From NCBI GenBank assembly GCA_963971575.1, contig OZ020611.1, positions 145,850,419-145,914,418 on the forward strand: a stretch of 64,000 nucleotides of DNA. The letters are read 5' to 3'. Shown piece after piece: positions 21,230 to 32,462 of the stretch (its first letter is position 1; every line of letters begins with the position of its first letter). Source of the stretch: Liopterus haemorrhoidalis. Taxonomy: Eukaryota > Arthropoda > Insecta > Coleoptera > Dytiscidae. Position numbers and translations under genes: made by a program. The notes below the pieces were generated by a model. It had not been told where the DNA came from and searched no databases. It worked only from the letters and a program-made list of their open reading frames with translations.

Positions 21230-23090
21230 ATTAGAAACTTCATCCTTGAGCAATGCTATTAACTGTTTGAATTTTGTATCAAATGTGGTTGACTTTTTAT
21301 GCTACTTAGGTATTTGAAGATATAAACTCTCCCAAAGGTGTTATAATTAATTAGAAATTTGGTGGTCTTTTCATGATTTTGTCTACCAAAATGTGATTTT
21401 TATCACTGATGTTGGAATCACTTTTTGAGCTAATGGCATCAATAATTTCAGTTAGGTATATAGACGTACCTCGTAATAACAGTCTCTTAGATTCTAGGCT
21501 AGGGCCATTAAACAAAGAAGTTTACTATTCGAAGCACGGGTTTTTTCACGATGTATTTACTACAGTGCAATTGCCATATATGAATACGGCATATCTAACA
21601 ATAATGACGCAGTTGTAGCTAAAATAAATACTGTAGACCTCATTTTGAGAACTATGGTAATCACTGGACACTTGAAATTTAGTAAAAACTGTAAAGGATA
21701 CTGAGAGAAAGACAGAAATAATAATAATGAGAAAAAACTCCACTATAGCGCGTAGAAGGGCCGTGATAATAAAGCATAGTGGTAGAGTAAAAGAGGCCGT
21801 TAAAGCAACCGAGTTGTTATTCCTATATTCAACCTTATTTCATCCTTATATTCGTCTTTATTTCAACCTTATTATATCATGTTCAAACCGTTAGCGTACA
21901 TTAAAATATTGTTATCCTTTCAACTGTAGATGACATTAGTTGCTACCAATGGCAATTCCTACGACCTCCAGTACGAGGATAAAAAACAGATGTAAGGTGG
22001 CATCTTCTTGCTTGAGCCCAGTTTGAATTTCAGAAGGTTGTGGCAAATGTTCGAGTCATATTGGTTTCTACGCATATTGTACCGCTGTTTTTAATTTAAA
22101 ATGAAACTGTTGCACGAGCCCAGACCTACTCTATTACATATTTTGAATACGTATTATCGTTCTTACTCCTCAACGCCGATGGGAATATTTCAGGGATACC
22201 GCACTGCAGATATGCAATTTTGCTAGGTCATTGCTAGCAAAAACTATGAATACCAAAGTGGAAGGAAATAGAGTATTTGGAAGTAGAGTGAAATGTGTCG
22301 TTTCTTATTTACATATAATGAAAAAAGGATTCACGTCACTTTTAGTTCACAAACAAAGATATCTGAACTTACTAAGAAACACTACGACTAGAAAACAAAA
22401 TTAGTTCCAAAAATATTCGATCTGACATATCCAACTTGTTTTGTAGCTGTATTATTTAAGTTGGAAACTTCGGTTTTAGTCCTAGTCTTATATTTCTTTA
22501 ACACAAAATAGAAGATTCAGCACGGACGAGAAATGGAACACTACAGTATTGTGATGGTACGGCCCAGACATAGCAAAAATTTAAAATTTTATATTTCTAT
22601 TTTAGTTAAAAACTCTTGCATAATATTTAGTTCAGAATATTTGACTTGAAATAGTGCCGCGACTACCTGCTTCACATCTGGCACGACCCTCTGAGCGTCT
22701 CACCCTGCGGGTGAGGGACCCCTCGTTAGTAATACGCAAAAACTACATTATGAGTTACCATAATATTTGGCCACCAGAACTTGCACACCGATTGATTTAC
22801 GGCTGTTGTATATTTATTTTAAACACATGTGATGTTTAGATTAAGATTCTAAGAATTTAACATTTGTAAGGGTGGCAGACCAAAAACGTGCCTCAAACAA
22901 TATTTAACTAGTCTGTGTCGTGGGAATTTATTAACTATTGGTTGATGGAATGTATATGCTTCTCTCTTTTACAAACAGGATCGAATATGGCTAAATTAAT
23001 TCTCTGTCTTGCACTGGGAGGTGCTTGCCGTTATATAAACCAAACGTTTTCAGCCCTCGTGGCCAGAGCGGGAGTACTGCCCGTGACGGT
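21230..23090. other. no recognised feature
   Basis: AT-rich, low-complexity patches. A GC-rich island at 22655-22730 carries no recognised frame. Confidence 0.4.
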
Positions 23091-23091
23091 C

Positions 23092-23881
23092 ACTAAGCCG
23101 GACTCAGAGACTAACTGCGCTCCTAGTTCGCACCCTGGGTATCTGCACCGTGGGCAGAGGACTCAGAGACTAACCGTGCTCCTAGTTCACGCCACGGTGG
23201 AGGTGCTTCAGGTCCCCCAAGCCGGACTCAGAGACTAACCGCGCTCCTAGTTCGCACCCTGTGTATTTCCGTCGTGGGCAGAGGACTCAGAGACTAACCG
23301 TGCTCCTAGTTCACGCCACGGTGGAGGTGCTTCACGTTCACCAAGACGGACTCAGAGACTAACCGCGCTCCTAGTTCACGCCACGTGGAGTTGCTTCAGG
23401 TTCACCAAGCCGGACTCAGAGACTAACCGCGCTCCTAGTTCGCACCCTGGGTATTTCCGTCGTGGGCAGAGGACTCAGAGACTAACCGTGCTCCTAGTTC
23501 ACGCCACGGTGGAGGTGCTTCAGATCCACCAAGACGGACTCAGAGACTAACCGCGCTCCTAGTTCGCACCCTGGGTATCTGCTTCGTGGGCAGAGGACTC
23601 TGAGACTAACCGTGCTCCTAGTTCACGCCACGTGGAGTTGCTTCAGGTTCACCAAGCCGGACTCAGAGACTAACCGCGCTCCTAGTTCGCACCCTGGGTA
23701 TTTCCGTCGTGGGCAGAGGACTCAGAGACTAACCGTGCTCCTAGTTCACGCCACGGTGGAGGTGCTTCAGATCCACCAAGACGGACTCAGAGACTAACCG
23801 CGCTCCTAGTTCGCACCCTGGGTATCTGCTTCGTGGGCAGAGGACTCTGAGACTAACCGTGCTCCTAGTTCACGCCACGAT
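23092..23881. repeat. GC-rich satellite with 59+65 bp higher-order unit
   Basis: Thirteen half-units each start GACTCAGAGACTAAC and contain GCTCCTAGTTC. Starts at 23101, 23160, 23225, 23284, 23349, 23413, 23472, 23537, 23596, 23660, 23719, 23784 and 23843 give spacings alternating 59 and 64-65 bp. The 59-bp type ends GTGGGCAGAG, the 65-bp type ends GGTGCTTCAG..CACCAAG. GC content is far above the surroundings. Frames through it are not coding. Confidence 0.95.
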
Positions 23882-24754
23882 GAAGGTTCTCCAGCACATC
23901 GTACCGGTCACTACGCCTCACAACCGTGGTGTACCGTCATATCAGAATGGTTGACAGATCCGTAAACTGTCACCCCGGCTATCAAACCCGGGGGGGGGGG
24001 ATTACAACGTAATAGTCGGCCATAAAAGTCAATATGACTACAGCGAAATATACCATAAATATATGAACAAACGGAAATATAGTTAAAACCAATCAGCGAA
24101 TAGTAGTCGCATGATAGACACAGTATTGCATGTTTTGCGTACGATAGACGTGTGTTGTTATAATTATTCTTTATGTGCTAATCTGAATTCCCTTCCAGAG
24201 TAAACGCAAATAAATACAATTATTGGTAGAATATGTACAATTTCTCTGACACATAAGACTGTTAAATAAACTGTTTGATGTTAAGGAACCTTTCAGCATT
24301 TTATTTCATTTGACATAGCCTCCCGCTCCAAATAAAAACGAACCGTCTTTAAAACACAACGTAATAGGGTCCTCTTCCAACGCGTACCGTTACAGTATCA
24401 AACTTTAATGAAGTAAAATGGATTGCATTTTATAACAATATCTTTCACATTCACTCAATATTTTTCTACCGTAATACTTAAATTTCACTTGTTTCTTTCG
24501 TTATAATTTACGTAACTTTCTTGTTATTTAACATATATTTCGTTTGATCCTTGTTTACGTTACATTTAAATATATAACATTATTAAAAAATAAGTTGAAA
24601 AATACTAAACATAGCTTAGAGAAGTGGTTCTCTACCTTTTACTTTTGTGCCATGTAGTGAGACACATCTCAGTAAGCTATATAACAAAACAATTTCTTTT
24701 GTTCTGTCCAAAATATATAACTTAACTTAATCCTGAAGCCTTTCTACCTGGCGG
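23882..24754. other. unassigned, with a hAT-like end
   Basis: Includes a G10 run at 23990-24000. AGTGGTTCTCTACCTTTTAC at 24627 followed by TTGTGCCATG resembles a hAT terminal repeat, but no partner end or duplication was found. Confidence 0.35.
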
Positions 24755-24757
24755 TGT

Positions 24758-25328
24758 AAACCTGCATTCAGACCTCTCTAAATTAATAAGTTATAGACTG
24801 TTCGTCGTGTCGCTCTGAGTTATGCTTTAATGCATTCTTTTAACGTTCCATGTACCGTTCACATCTGTTATAAATTAGTACGTTACGAATAACCCTCCAT
24901 CTGTGAATTTTGAAACCAACTATTTAGCTTCATAAAATATTTTATATGTATTATCGTTCTTATAGTTCTGTTGTCTTGGATTTTAACTACCTAATTATCT
25001 AAATTGATCATATTTACTGTCCGTATTTGTAATTTTGAACAAGATTTGTTAATGATGACATTATGTTAGGTTACGTAAAAACATTCGATAACTACGGTGT
25101 CACTCATAGAATGTGATAGCCAATGTGTTTATATGTCTGTCTCATTAAAACATCTCACTAGCTATAAGTTTAGAAAATTATGCACAATCCACAACAAACA
25201 GCGTATTAAATTTGGAGGTCCGAACGGTTTCACGTCTTACCATATGACAAACTTGCTGGTGACAGTGAACAGTCCATAAGCTACAGTGCATAAGCTATTG
25301 ATTTAAGAGCTCTGAATGCGGCTTTAGG
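24758..25328 (+). mobile_element. miniature element, family M, copy D
   Basis: Shares terminal wording CTGCATTCAGACCTCTCTAA and, at the right, TTTAAGAGCTCTGAATGCGG with three copies at 43-48 kb, plus internal TTTTAACGTTC, AATTGATCATATTTACTG and CAATGTGTTTATATGTCTG. Noncoding. Name 'M' is mine. Confidence 0.65.
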
Positions 25329-25345
25329 CTATAGTCGAGTTACTT

Positions 25346-25700
25346 ATTTTCTGATGTTGTTCTTCATAATTTCTTTCCATCGTGTTCTATCCTTTGTATA
25401 TTGTGTTATCTCCTCCCACTTTACGCCTCTCTCCGTTGCAGGTTCTTTTGTTTATTGGTGCCAGGTTTTTATCGGTCTTCCTGGTCTAACTTTCTTCACT
25501 GTTCTTGCTTCAAAAACTCTTTTTACTATTTTGCCTTTACTCATTCTGTGTATATGTCCCAGCCATCTTAGCTGTCCTACTTCTATTGTAGATTCTACTG
25601 GTTTTGTGCTTAGTTTTTCTCTAAATACTTCATTTCTTATTTTGTCCAATTTTGTTTTACCTTCGATTTCTCTTAAAAATCCATTTTGGAGCTGCTAATT
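25346..25700 (-). pseudogene. LINE ORF C-terminus (RTE-like tail)
   Basis: Minus-strand reading LQNGFLREIEGKTKLDKIRN, VGQLRWLGHIHRMSKGKIVK and VKKVRPGRPIKTWHQ, then a stop, then KWEEITQYTKDRTRWKEIMK. The motif LRW.GH..RM....GRP...W is the C-terminal signature of RTE-type and related LINE ORFs. Upstream reverse transcriptase is missing and one stop interrupts it. Confidence 0.75.
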
Positions 25701-25734
25701 TTAGCTAAAATATACTCATTTATTAATTATGATT

Positions 25735-26930
25735 TGTGATATATTTTCCTCACTATTTGTATTTCATCTTTTGTTACATCAAAGTGGTGATATCGACATA
25801 ATATGAAAAAAACTATGAGTGTAACATTTTTGTGAAATATAGTGCTTTTGCGGTATTTCTGCGCATATCATTTGTTCATGTTTCGCCTATGTTAGACATT
25901 AATTATGTTCGAACTGGAGCAACAAACTCGTGACAGTCGCATTGCCGTACGCGTATCTTCATTTTGGCCTACCGACCCCGTGCTCTGGTTCGCGCAACCA
26001 AAGGACAATTCACAATAATCAGGATAACCCACAGTCACATTATCGGCAGGTACGAGACCTGGCACCTAGGTATACCCATGCGTTCACGTGCATGCACGCA
26101 CTGTCATATACGCACACACATACACAGTCAGATACACGCCCACACATTTACGTGCACACCCACCAACGTATCACGCGCTTCGTCAACATCATCAACTCAA
26201 TCTGCCGCAACAGCCCGGTAAGTCATCCATAGGGACACAGCAACGAGTCAAACATCTACAACAGCCCCGTCCATGGGCTCATGTCAGAGTCAAGACCGCT
26301 GACAACATGGATAACGACAGCCAGCAGCACCCCAATGAGGCATCGTCATTTTTCAAGGCAGACCGGCAAAATACCATTCCATATACAGCCAGATAAGGCA
26401 GAAAAGTACCTTTTTCGGACTAATTTCAAGCCAGTCACCCAAAAAAGTTATTGTTTTATTGTTTAAAACAATCTTTTTTGTTGTGTCAGAAATATATAAA
26501 TATTAATTCTGATTTGAGTTTTCCTCACTATTTCTGTGTCATCTTGTGTTACGCCAGAACCACTTAGACATTAATTATGTTCGAACAGGAGCAACAAACT
26601 AGGGACAGTCGCATTGTCGTACGCGTATCTTCATTTTGGCCTACCGACCCCGTGCCCTGGTTCGCGCAACAGAAGGGCAATTCGCAATAATCAGGATAAC
26701 CCGCAATCAGATTATCTACGGGTACGAGATCTGGCACCTAGAGGCACAACATGCAATCGCATTCACGCGCAGACATGCACAAGCGTAGATGCACTCACTT
26801 ATAGACAAGATACCCCATTCCATATACAGCCAGATAGGGCAAAAAAGTATCTTTTACAGACTAATTTCAAGCCGGTCGCACAAAAAAATCAAAGTTATTA
26901 TTTTATTGTTTAAAACTATCTAATTTGTGT
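25735..26930 (+). repeat. duplicated LTR-retrotransposon gag fragment
   Basis: Two directly repeated units (about 25735-26515 and 26516-26925), each with ATGTTCGAAC, a gag-like stretch, and AATTTCAAGCC.GTC; three TTTTCCTCACTATTT motifs bound them. In the first, VRVSSFWPTDPVLWFAQPKD and later QVRDLAPR match gag of arthropod Ty3/Gypsy-type elements (FWP..P.LWFAQ). Stops end both copies. Unit 1 has an additional CA-rich insert with ACACACATACACAG (26100-26165). Confidence 0.6.
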
Positions 26931-26975
26931 TTTCCTCACTATTTATATTTCACTTTGTGTTACGCCAGAGCCTCT

Positions 26976-27784
26976 TATCAAAAAAAAAAGAAAAGTAGTT
27001 TGGTGTACAACCACAAAATAAAGGAACGTGCATTACTGTAATAAAATAAAATATAATGCTGCGAATAATAATTAAAATGAAAATAATTAAAGAAATAAAA
27101 AGATAATATTGTGAATAATAAACACAAAACGAGTAATAACCATGGCAGTCAACCAATTTGGTGACTATATTGCGTACCACTGTCATTAATGTCGCTAGTG
27201 GACGTAAATTACACTTAAAGTAGCACTGGGCTAGAGCAGGGTTTCTTAACGGCTGGTCCGCTGTCTGCGAAGAATTTTGACTGGCCCGCTAATATATTTT
27301 AATTGGATTTATTTAGTTTTATGATTTATTTTTTTATTCAATTTTCATATAAATTATTTTTATTATTTATTAAAAAGAATTTCATTTAACGGTATCTCTT
27401 TACCTATTCATTTTAGTCCAAAAAGTGTTTATACAAAAAATATTCAGAATTACAAACTGCAAATAATCCTAAATTTGTTCATCAAATCGGTTTCTATCAT
27501 AAAATAAACACAAAATGAACAGACAATATTTTGGCTACAATAGTTAACGATAAAGATTGTCACTGTCAATTGCATGGGTCCTCTATTACTATAACTGTTG
27601 ATTACTTAGAGCAATAATCGAACAAATAATTCACTGCTGGCCCCTATTGCTCCTCCAAACCTTTCAGTCTTAGGCTAACAGTGAGAATTTAAAAGATAAA
27701 TAAATTTCTAAGCAATTATTGTACTAACAATATAAAATTTAATTTACTATAAATTTACGAAATTTAGTTTTGTTTTTTTCTTTT
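26976..27784. other. unassigned, with a hAT-like end
   Basis: CAGGGTTTCTTAACGGCTGG at 27237 resembles a hAT terminus. A possible partner near 27620-27665 (CTGGCCCCTATTGCTCC) is too weak to call. Confidence 0.3.
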
Positions 27785-27789
27785 TTGGA

Positions 27790-28440
27790 TCAGCTTTTTG
27801 GACAACCTTTGTAAGATGTAGGCCGGGTGAAGCTTTTCATCCTGACTCCAAATTTGGTAGTGGTAGCATCATGATCTGGGGGTGCATGTCCATCAGTGGC
27901 TTAGGCGAAATCATTTTCTGCGAAGTACGCATTATTCTATTCGTTATATTACCATGTTTAATGCAGTTTTGGAGCCATCAATATTAAAATTATTTGATGA
28001 AGACAATCCAGAATATGTTTTTCAACAAAATAATGCCCCCTGTCACAAAGCCAAAACAACAAATGAACGGTTTTCCAAAAATAATGTGCCACTTTTCGCA
28101 TGGCCCTACAGTCACCAAATTTATCGCAAATTGAAAATTTATAGTCGATTCTGATAAACAAGGTGTCTCTTTACAAATGCAAATCAAAAGAAGAATTGAA
28201 GAAAATTATTGTGGACGAATGGCTCAATGTACAATACGATGTACGTAAAAAACTTGTGGACAGTATGCCTAAAAGGGTACGTGCCGTAATTAAAGCACGA
28301 GGAGGTACCACAAAATATTATTAATTTTGATTAAAGTTGTCATTAAAAGCTGTATGTATTATTTTATTTACCATTTTTCCCGTAATAATCTTAAAATTAA
28401 ATAAAACGTAAGGTGCTCCATACATCTGTCCAAGGCTGTA
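27790..28440 (+). mobile_element. 5'-truncated Tc1-like element
   Basis: Half of a Tc1 transposon: the catalytic half of the transposase and a right end reading TCTGTCCAAGGCTGTA at 28426-28440, which reverse-complements to TACAGCCTTGGACAGA, typical of Tc1-like termini. The left half and left terminus are absent. Confidence 0.75.
27813..28323 (+). pseudogene. Tc1-like transposase, C-terminal half
   Basis: Frames give RPGEAFHPDSKFGSGSIMIW, GCMSISGLGEII, then VFQQNNAPCHKAKTTNERFS, then QSPNLSQIENL and VRKKLVDSMPKRVRAVIKAR ending GGTTKYY and a stop. These are the Tc1 landmarks MIWG, QQDNAPCH, SPDLNPIENLW and PKR...VI.A.GG.T.Y. The second catalytic D is N here (QQNNAPCH), the W after IENL is a TAG stop, and at least two frameshifts exist, so it is dead. 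It would catalyse cut-and-paste transposition at TA. Confidence 0.85.
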
Positions 28441-29225
28441 TTTACACTTCTACAACGTTTGGCAACACTATTCCCATTTCCCATAACAGCAATACTGCAT
28501 TCTAACGTTTGAAGAGACTATAATATAGCCCGAATTATAAAAATTGCAAGAGAAATACTTCCTTTAAAATACGATTAATGTGAGATGTTATCTAAGAAAT
28601 TGTTCAGTTTTATAGGTGAAAATTAAGAAACTTTAAAAAACTATTGTCTTTACGATGAGGCATCATGTGTGGACGCCATAAAAGGTAAATTTAAACTATA
28701 ACTTGCGAATTAGTTGAGACATTATAAGCAACTTGGTCTCTATATGACTTGGCTGATGGAAGTTAGATGTTAATTGTTCATACAACTTACAGTGACTGTA
28801 ATGCTTCGGCAAACTTCAAGTCAATAATCACAGTCATTCTATGTTGAAACTGGCACAATTAAATAGCTCTAGTTTCCAAATGATCAATAACTCAAATATA
28901 GACATATATACGAAATATACTTAATGCCGGTACACGAGAATTCCAACACCTACTGCTGGGAATTGTTAACCGCATAGTTGACCTCTCTACTATTTACATA
29001 AACTTAATGGTTACTACAGTAATATATTAATTTTAATTTACAGTTCCTGGTTAAACATATACTGTAATTTAACTAGTCAATAAACACTACGTAATTCATA
29101 GACTTCTTAATCAAATTTTTTGGCAAATTTTGTAACATGTACTAGGTTTTAATTTTAAATAAGATACAAATATAAATGGTTATATTGATAATAAATTGTT
29201 ATATTCTATTCTAAAGTCTATTTGT
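28441..29225. other. no recognised feature
   Basis: AT-rich DNA with nothing recognised. Confidence 0.4.
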
Positions 29226-30520
29226 TTTTTTTTTTTTTTTATTTAATCTATATCAACATCTTGGGTTATTAGTACCCGGTATTATATTTTACAAAATATT
29301 GTTAATTACATTACATTATGTGGGTATTATGTATGTTGGTGTTAGTCTATATTTGTCTGTATAGTTTTTGTGTCTGTTAGAAATTTATGTAGAATGGTTT
29401 TGTTATTGCCGTTAACTGTTTTTTGTAGAGTGTCAGGTATAATATGTAATAAGGTGCATTCTGTAATAAAGTATTGTACTGTAATAATTGCGTTGCAGTC
29501 CATTACACAATGGGGATCTTCATTCTTCATTTTGTAGCTGTGTGTAATTCTTGTGTCCATTTCGTAGTCTGGTTGTAGAAGTTTGGTCTCTTCTTATTCC
29601 TGAGAATTACCATTACCTCGTGTCAGATTTTATTGTTCGTAGTTTATTTAGTTGTATATTTTGTCATATTTTGTCTACTTGTTCTTGGATTTTACGTTTT
29701 ATTTCATTTTTCATTGTACGGTCAAGTTATTCATTGGATCTTTTCTGGCGGCTTCTGTGGCTGCGGCATCTGCGTTTTCGTTACTTTTTATACCTATACG
29801 TGTAGGTACCTAAATCAAGCTGATCATTGTATTTGGTTCTTGTAGGCTGTGTATTTTTTTCTTGTATTTCTTGGATTATTTTATTGTTAATGTATATTTT
29901 GCCTATGGTGATTAGAACGCTCAGGGAGGCCGAGTAAATGATGTATTTGAAGCTTCTTTGGTCTTTTTGAGATATGATTTCTATACTTCGTAGGATTCTT
30001 CTGACCGCGGCTGTGAAGATGCTGATTGGACTGTTGAGTTTGCATTGGTGATTAGTTTCTTCTTCTATAACCGCTGTTCCTGCTTCGTCTCCGCATTTTG
30101 AAGCATCAGTGTAGATAGGTACATAGTCTTTGTATTCTATAGAATTCTTTGAGGTACACTATGCAAGTATCTTCTTTACGGGTTTACTTAAATGTAGGTT
30201 TATTGTTGGCTGACTAATGGTGGGGTTTTACTTACACATCTGCCTTGAATCTTTTGTGGGATGAGAATGTTAAGATAATTCAGGGTTTTTATTTTATATG
30301 TTTGTAGTGGTATGTTGGTTTTGATTTGGCGGATATTGTTGTTGGTGGAAAAAATGTATTGGAAGGTGGAGTGATTTGTGCTGTAGGCGAGAACTATTTT
30401 AAAACTAGGAGAAGTAAATGCAAAATTTATATTTACATTATAACATGTCACCAGAAATTTTACTAGATTTCTTTTTGCGAGAAAATTGAATTTCGGCATA
30501 TTAAACATCAATAATTTCAT
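29226..30520 (-). mobile_element. 5'-truncated LINE with RNase H and poly(A)
   Basis: Minus strand ends in TTAAATAAA then about 16 A (plus-strand T run 29227-29242). Carries RNase H and a C-terminal tail plus a region just before RNase H (30520-30200). Different family from 10396-11275: its 3' end is poly(A), not the hairpin. Confidence 0.75.
29342..30520 (-). pseudogene. LINE RNase H domain, decayed
   Basis: Reading on the minus strand: PIYTDASKCGDEAGTAVIEE (first RNase H D), SPISIFTAAVRRILRSIEII (the catalytic E of AEL is lost), YIIYSASLSVLITI (the D of SDS is now A), PTRIGIKSNENADAAATEAA (last motif, D present), then after frame changes MDTRITHSYKMKNEDPHCVM and ITECTLLH, the cysteine/histidine tail. 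Two of the catalytic acidic residues are gone and several stops interrupt it. Preceding residues IRQIKTNIPLQTYKIKTLNY fit the segment between thumb and RNase H. Confidence 0.75.
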
Positions 30521-31274
30521 ATTGAAATGTTATTTTATATAGTCAAACCTACAATATTTTTTACCAAAAAGATAATTCCAAAACAAGAACAATATATAAC
30601 ATTATTTTCCATTATTTCGTTAAAGTTGACATGTTTTTTGTCATCAGGACTTTGTTTAAGCTAACATTTTCACATTTTTCACTTTGATCAGGCGAAAATA
30701 ATAACAAAATAACATAAATGCTTACACATCATGGATTTAAAAAAAGCATGTATTCAAATAGAATCGTTCACAAAGATCGCGTCTCACTGCTTGTTATATT
30801 CGGGAGCCGCGCCTTTGCCATTTATTTTACGCTTCCTGTAAACAGATCGCGCAACGTGGCTACTGCGGTTTAATATAAAAAATAAAGCGTCTGGCATAAC
30901 GAGTAGTACATTATGTTATACCTAAAGTTCAGGGCCTTCCTTCGATTGGTGAGCCCGCCCTTGCTGTGTACCGGTATTACCCTATGCTGAATGTTTATCA
31001 AATTTTCTGATATACATTTTGACGAACCTAATGTAAATAAAATAGTATGAGGAAGCCTGTGACCGCAAGCGTTAAATCGTTTGTATATGACCACTAAGCA
31101 AGGGTATTGACATGAGATTAATTTCTGCTTATGTTAAATAATTTGTGTAATATATACGTATTTGTACAATATTTATACAAATTACGGGTTCTGCTTAGCC
31201 GTTCACAACCGGCTATAAACTGCGGATGCCTCTCTATGTAGGCTAAAAAAGGGACGTAATACTAACCATATTAC
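30521..31274. other. no recognised feature
   Basis: Nothing recognised; the minus frame at 30870-31094 has no known motif. Confidence 0.4.
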
Positions 31275-31282
31275 TCCTGAAT

Positions 31283-32454
31283 GGTAACCGACGAGTTCAT
31301 CGAAAATCAAATCATCGAAAATCAATTCATCGAAAATCAATTCATCGAAAATAAATTCATCGAAAATCAATTCATCGAATGATCAATTCATCGAAAAAAA
31401 ATATTTTGTAAATATTTGAGAGGAATGCCGAGGGGATCGGAAAGTCAAAATAGCAGTGGTCAATAAAAGTAAACAGACTAAGAAATAATTGCGTAAAATT
31501 TTGTATATGGTTTAAAAAAAGGTAAATACAGTGACATAGTGTTTGAATATAAATAAATAAATATAATAAGAAAACTTATATAATAAAAGAAATAAATGTT
31601 TTGTTTTTAAGGTTTAATAAGACAGGTTATAGGCAATTGCACGCATATAATTTTTATAAATTCATACATAATGATACGCATTTTAATTGGGCTAATATGG
31701 GGGAAAATAAAGTACTATGCGCCTAAAAACAAGGCAATTAGGTTAGGTTTAGTTAGTAAAAGTCTAAAACCGAGCGGAGCGAGTTACCCATTTTCTAGTT
31801 TAAGGACAAAGCACTATTTTAGGTTAGGTTAGGTTAGTAAGGGTTTTGTTAGAAGAAGCCGAGCGAAGCGAGCTACCCATCTTCTAGTTTAATGTCAAAA
31901 CACTATCTTAGGTTAGGTTAGGTTAATAAGGGTTTGGTTAGAAGAAGCCGAGAGAAGCGAGCTACCCATCATCTAGTTTAATGACAAAATAAACTCACAC
32001 TAACATAACAATGCCACCTGTTTAGAATCACCGTACATTGAACAAATCATGTGTGGTATAGTAAATATGAATAGTAAAACTATGTACATAACACAAAACC
32101 CTTAAGACTTAACAGATGGCGAAATACCATTTTTATAATCCTTTAAGAATGGGTGTATTAAGTACATTTATGATCCCATTAACCGGGTTTTTCTGATCTA
32201 AGGAGCCCCGATTTCAAAATAATCCAACAGGTATCTTTTACCTGGCATATTTTCTGAATGGAAAATTTAAAAATTATTAATAGACCAAGTATGATAGTTA
32301 TTTAATAAGTGTAGTCTATCAACTTTTATTGACCACTGCATTCCTCTCAAATATTTACAAAATATTTTTTTTCGATGAATTGATCATTCGATGAATTAAT
32401 TTTCGATGAATTGATTTTCGATGAATTGATTTTCGATGAACTTACCGTGAATCC
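31283..32454. mobile_element. 1.17-kb element ending in inverted arrays of 15-bp units
   Basis: Bounded by perfect 8-bp duplications TCCTGAAT (31275-31282, 32455-32462). Each end has a GGTAA motif, then a tandem array of TCATCGAAAATCAAT: about 7 units at the left (31299-31400), 5 in inverted orientation at the right (32370-32440), both continuing into AAAATATTTTGTAAATATT and GAGAGGAATGC. Interior noncoding. An 8-bp duplication points to hAT or P-type transposition; that is inference. A single end of the same family is at 58433. Confidence 0.8.
31740..31990. repeat. tandem repeat, unit about 89 bp, 3 copies
   Basis: Units start with TTAGGTTAGGTTAG and contain AGAAGAAGCCGAGCGAAGCG and CTACCCATCTTCTAG. 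The TTAGG runs look like the insect telomere repeat but are only 2-3 units long. Lies inside the 31283-32454 element. Confidence 0.8.
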
Positions 32455-32462
32455 TCCTGAAT

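Noticed and set aside
22915..23797. Frames of 61-107 codons across the satellite
   Set aside because: They follow the satellite period and shift frame between half-units.
31277..31400. CRISPR array
   Set aside because: 15-bp units are directly adjacent without unique spacers and form transposon ends in a eukaryotic setting.
31740..31990. Interstitial telomere
   Set aside because: Only two or three TTAGG per 89-bp unit; the whole unit is the repeat.
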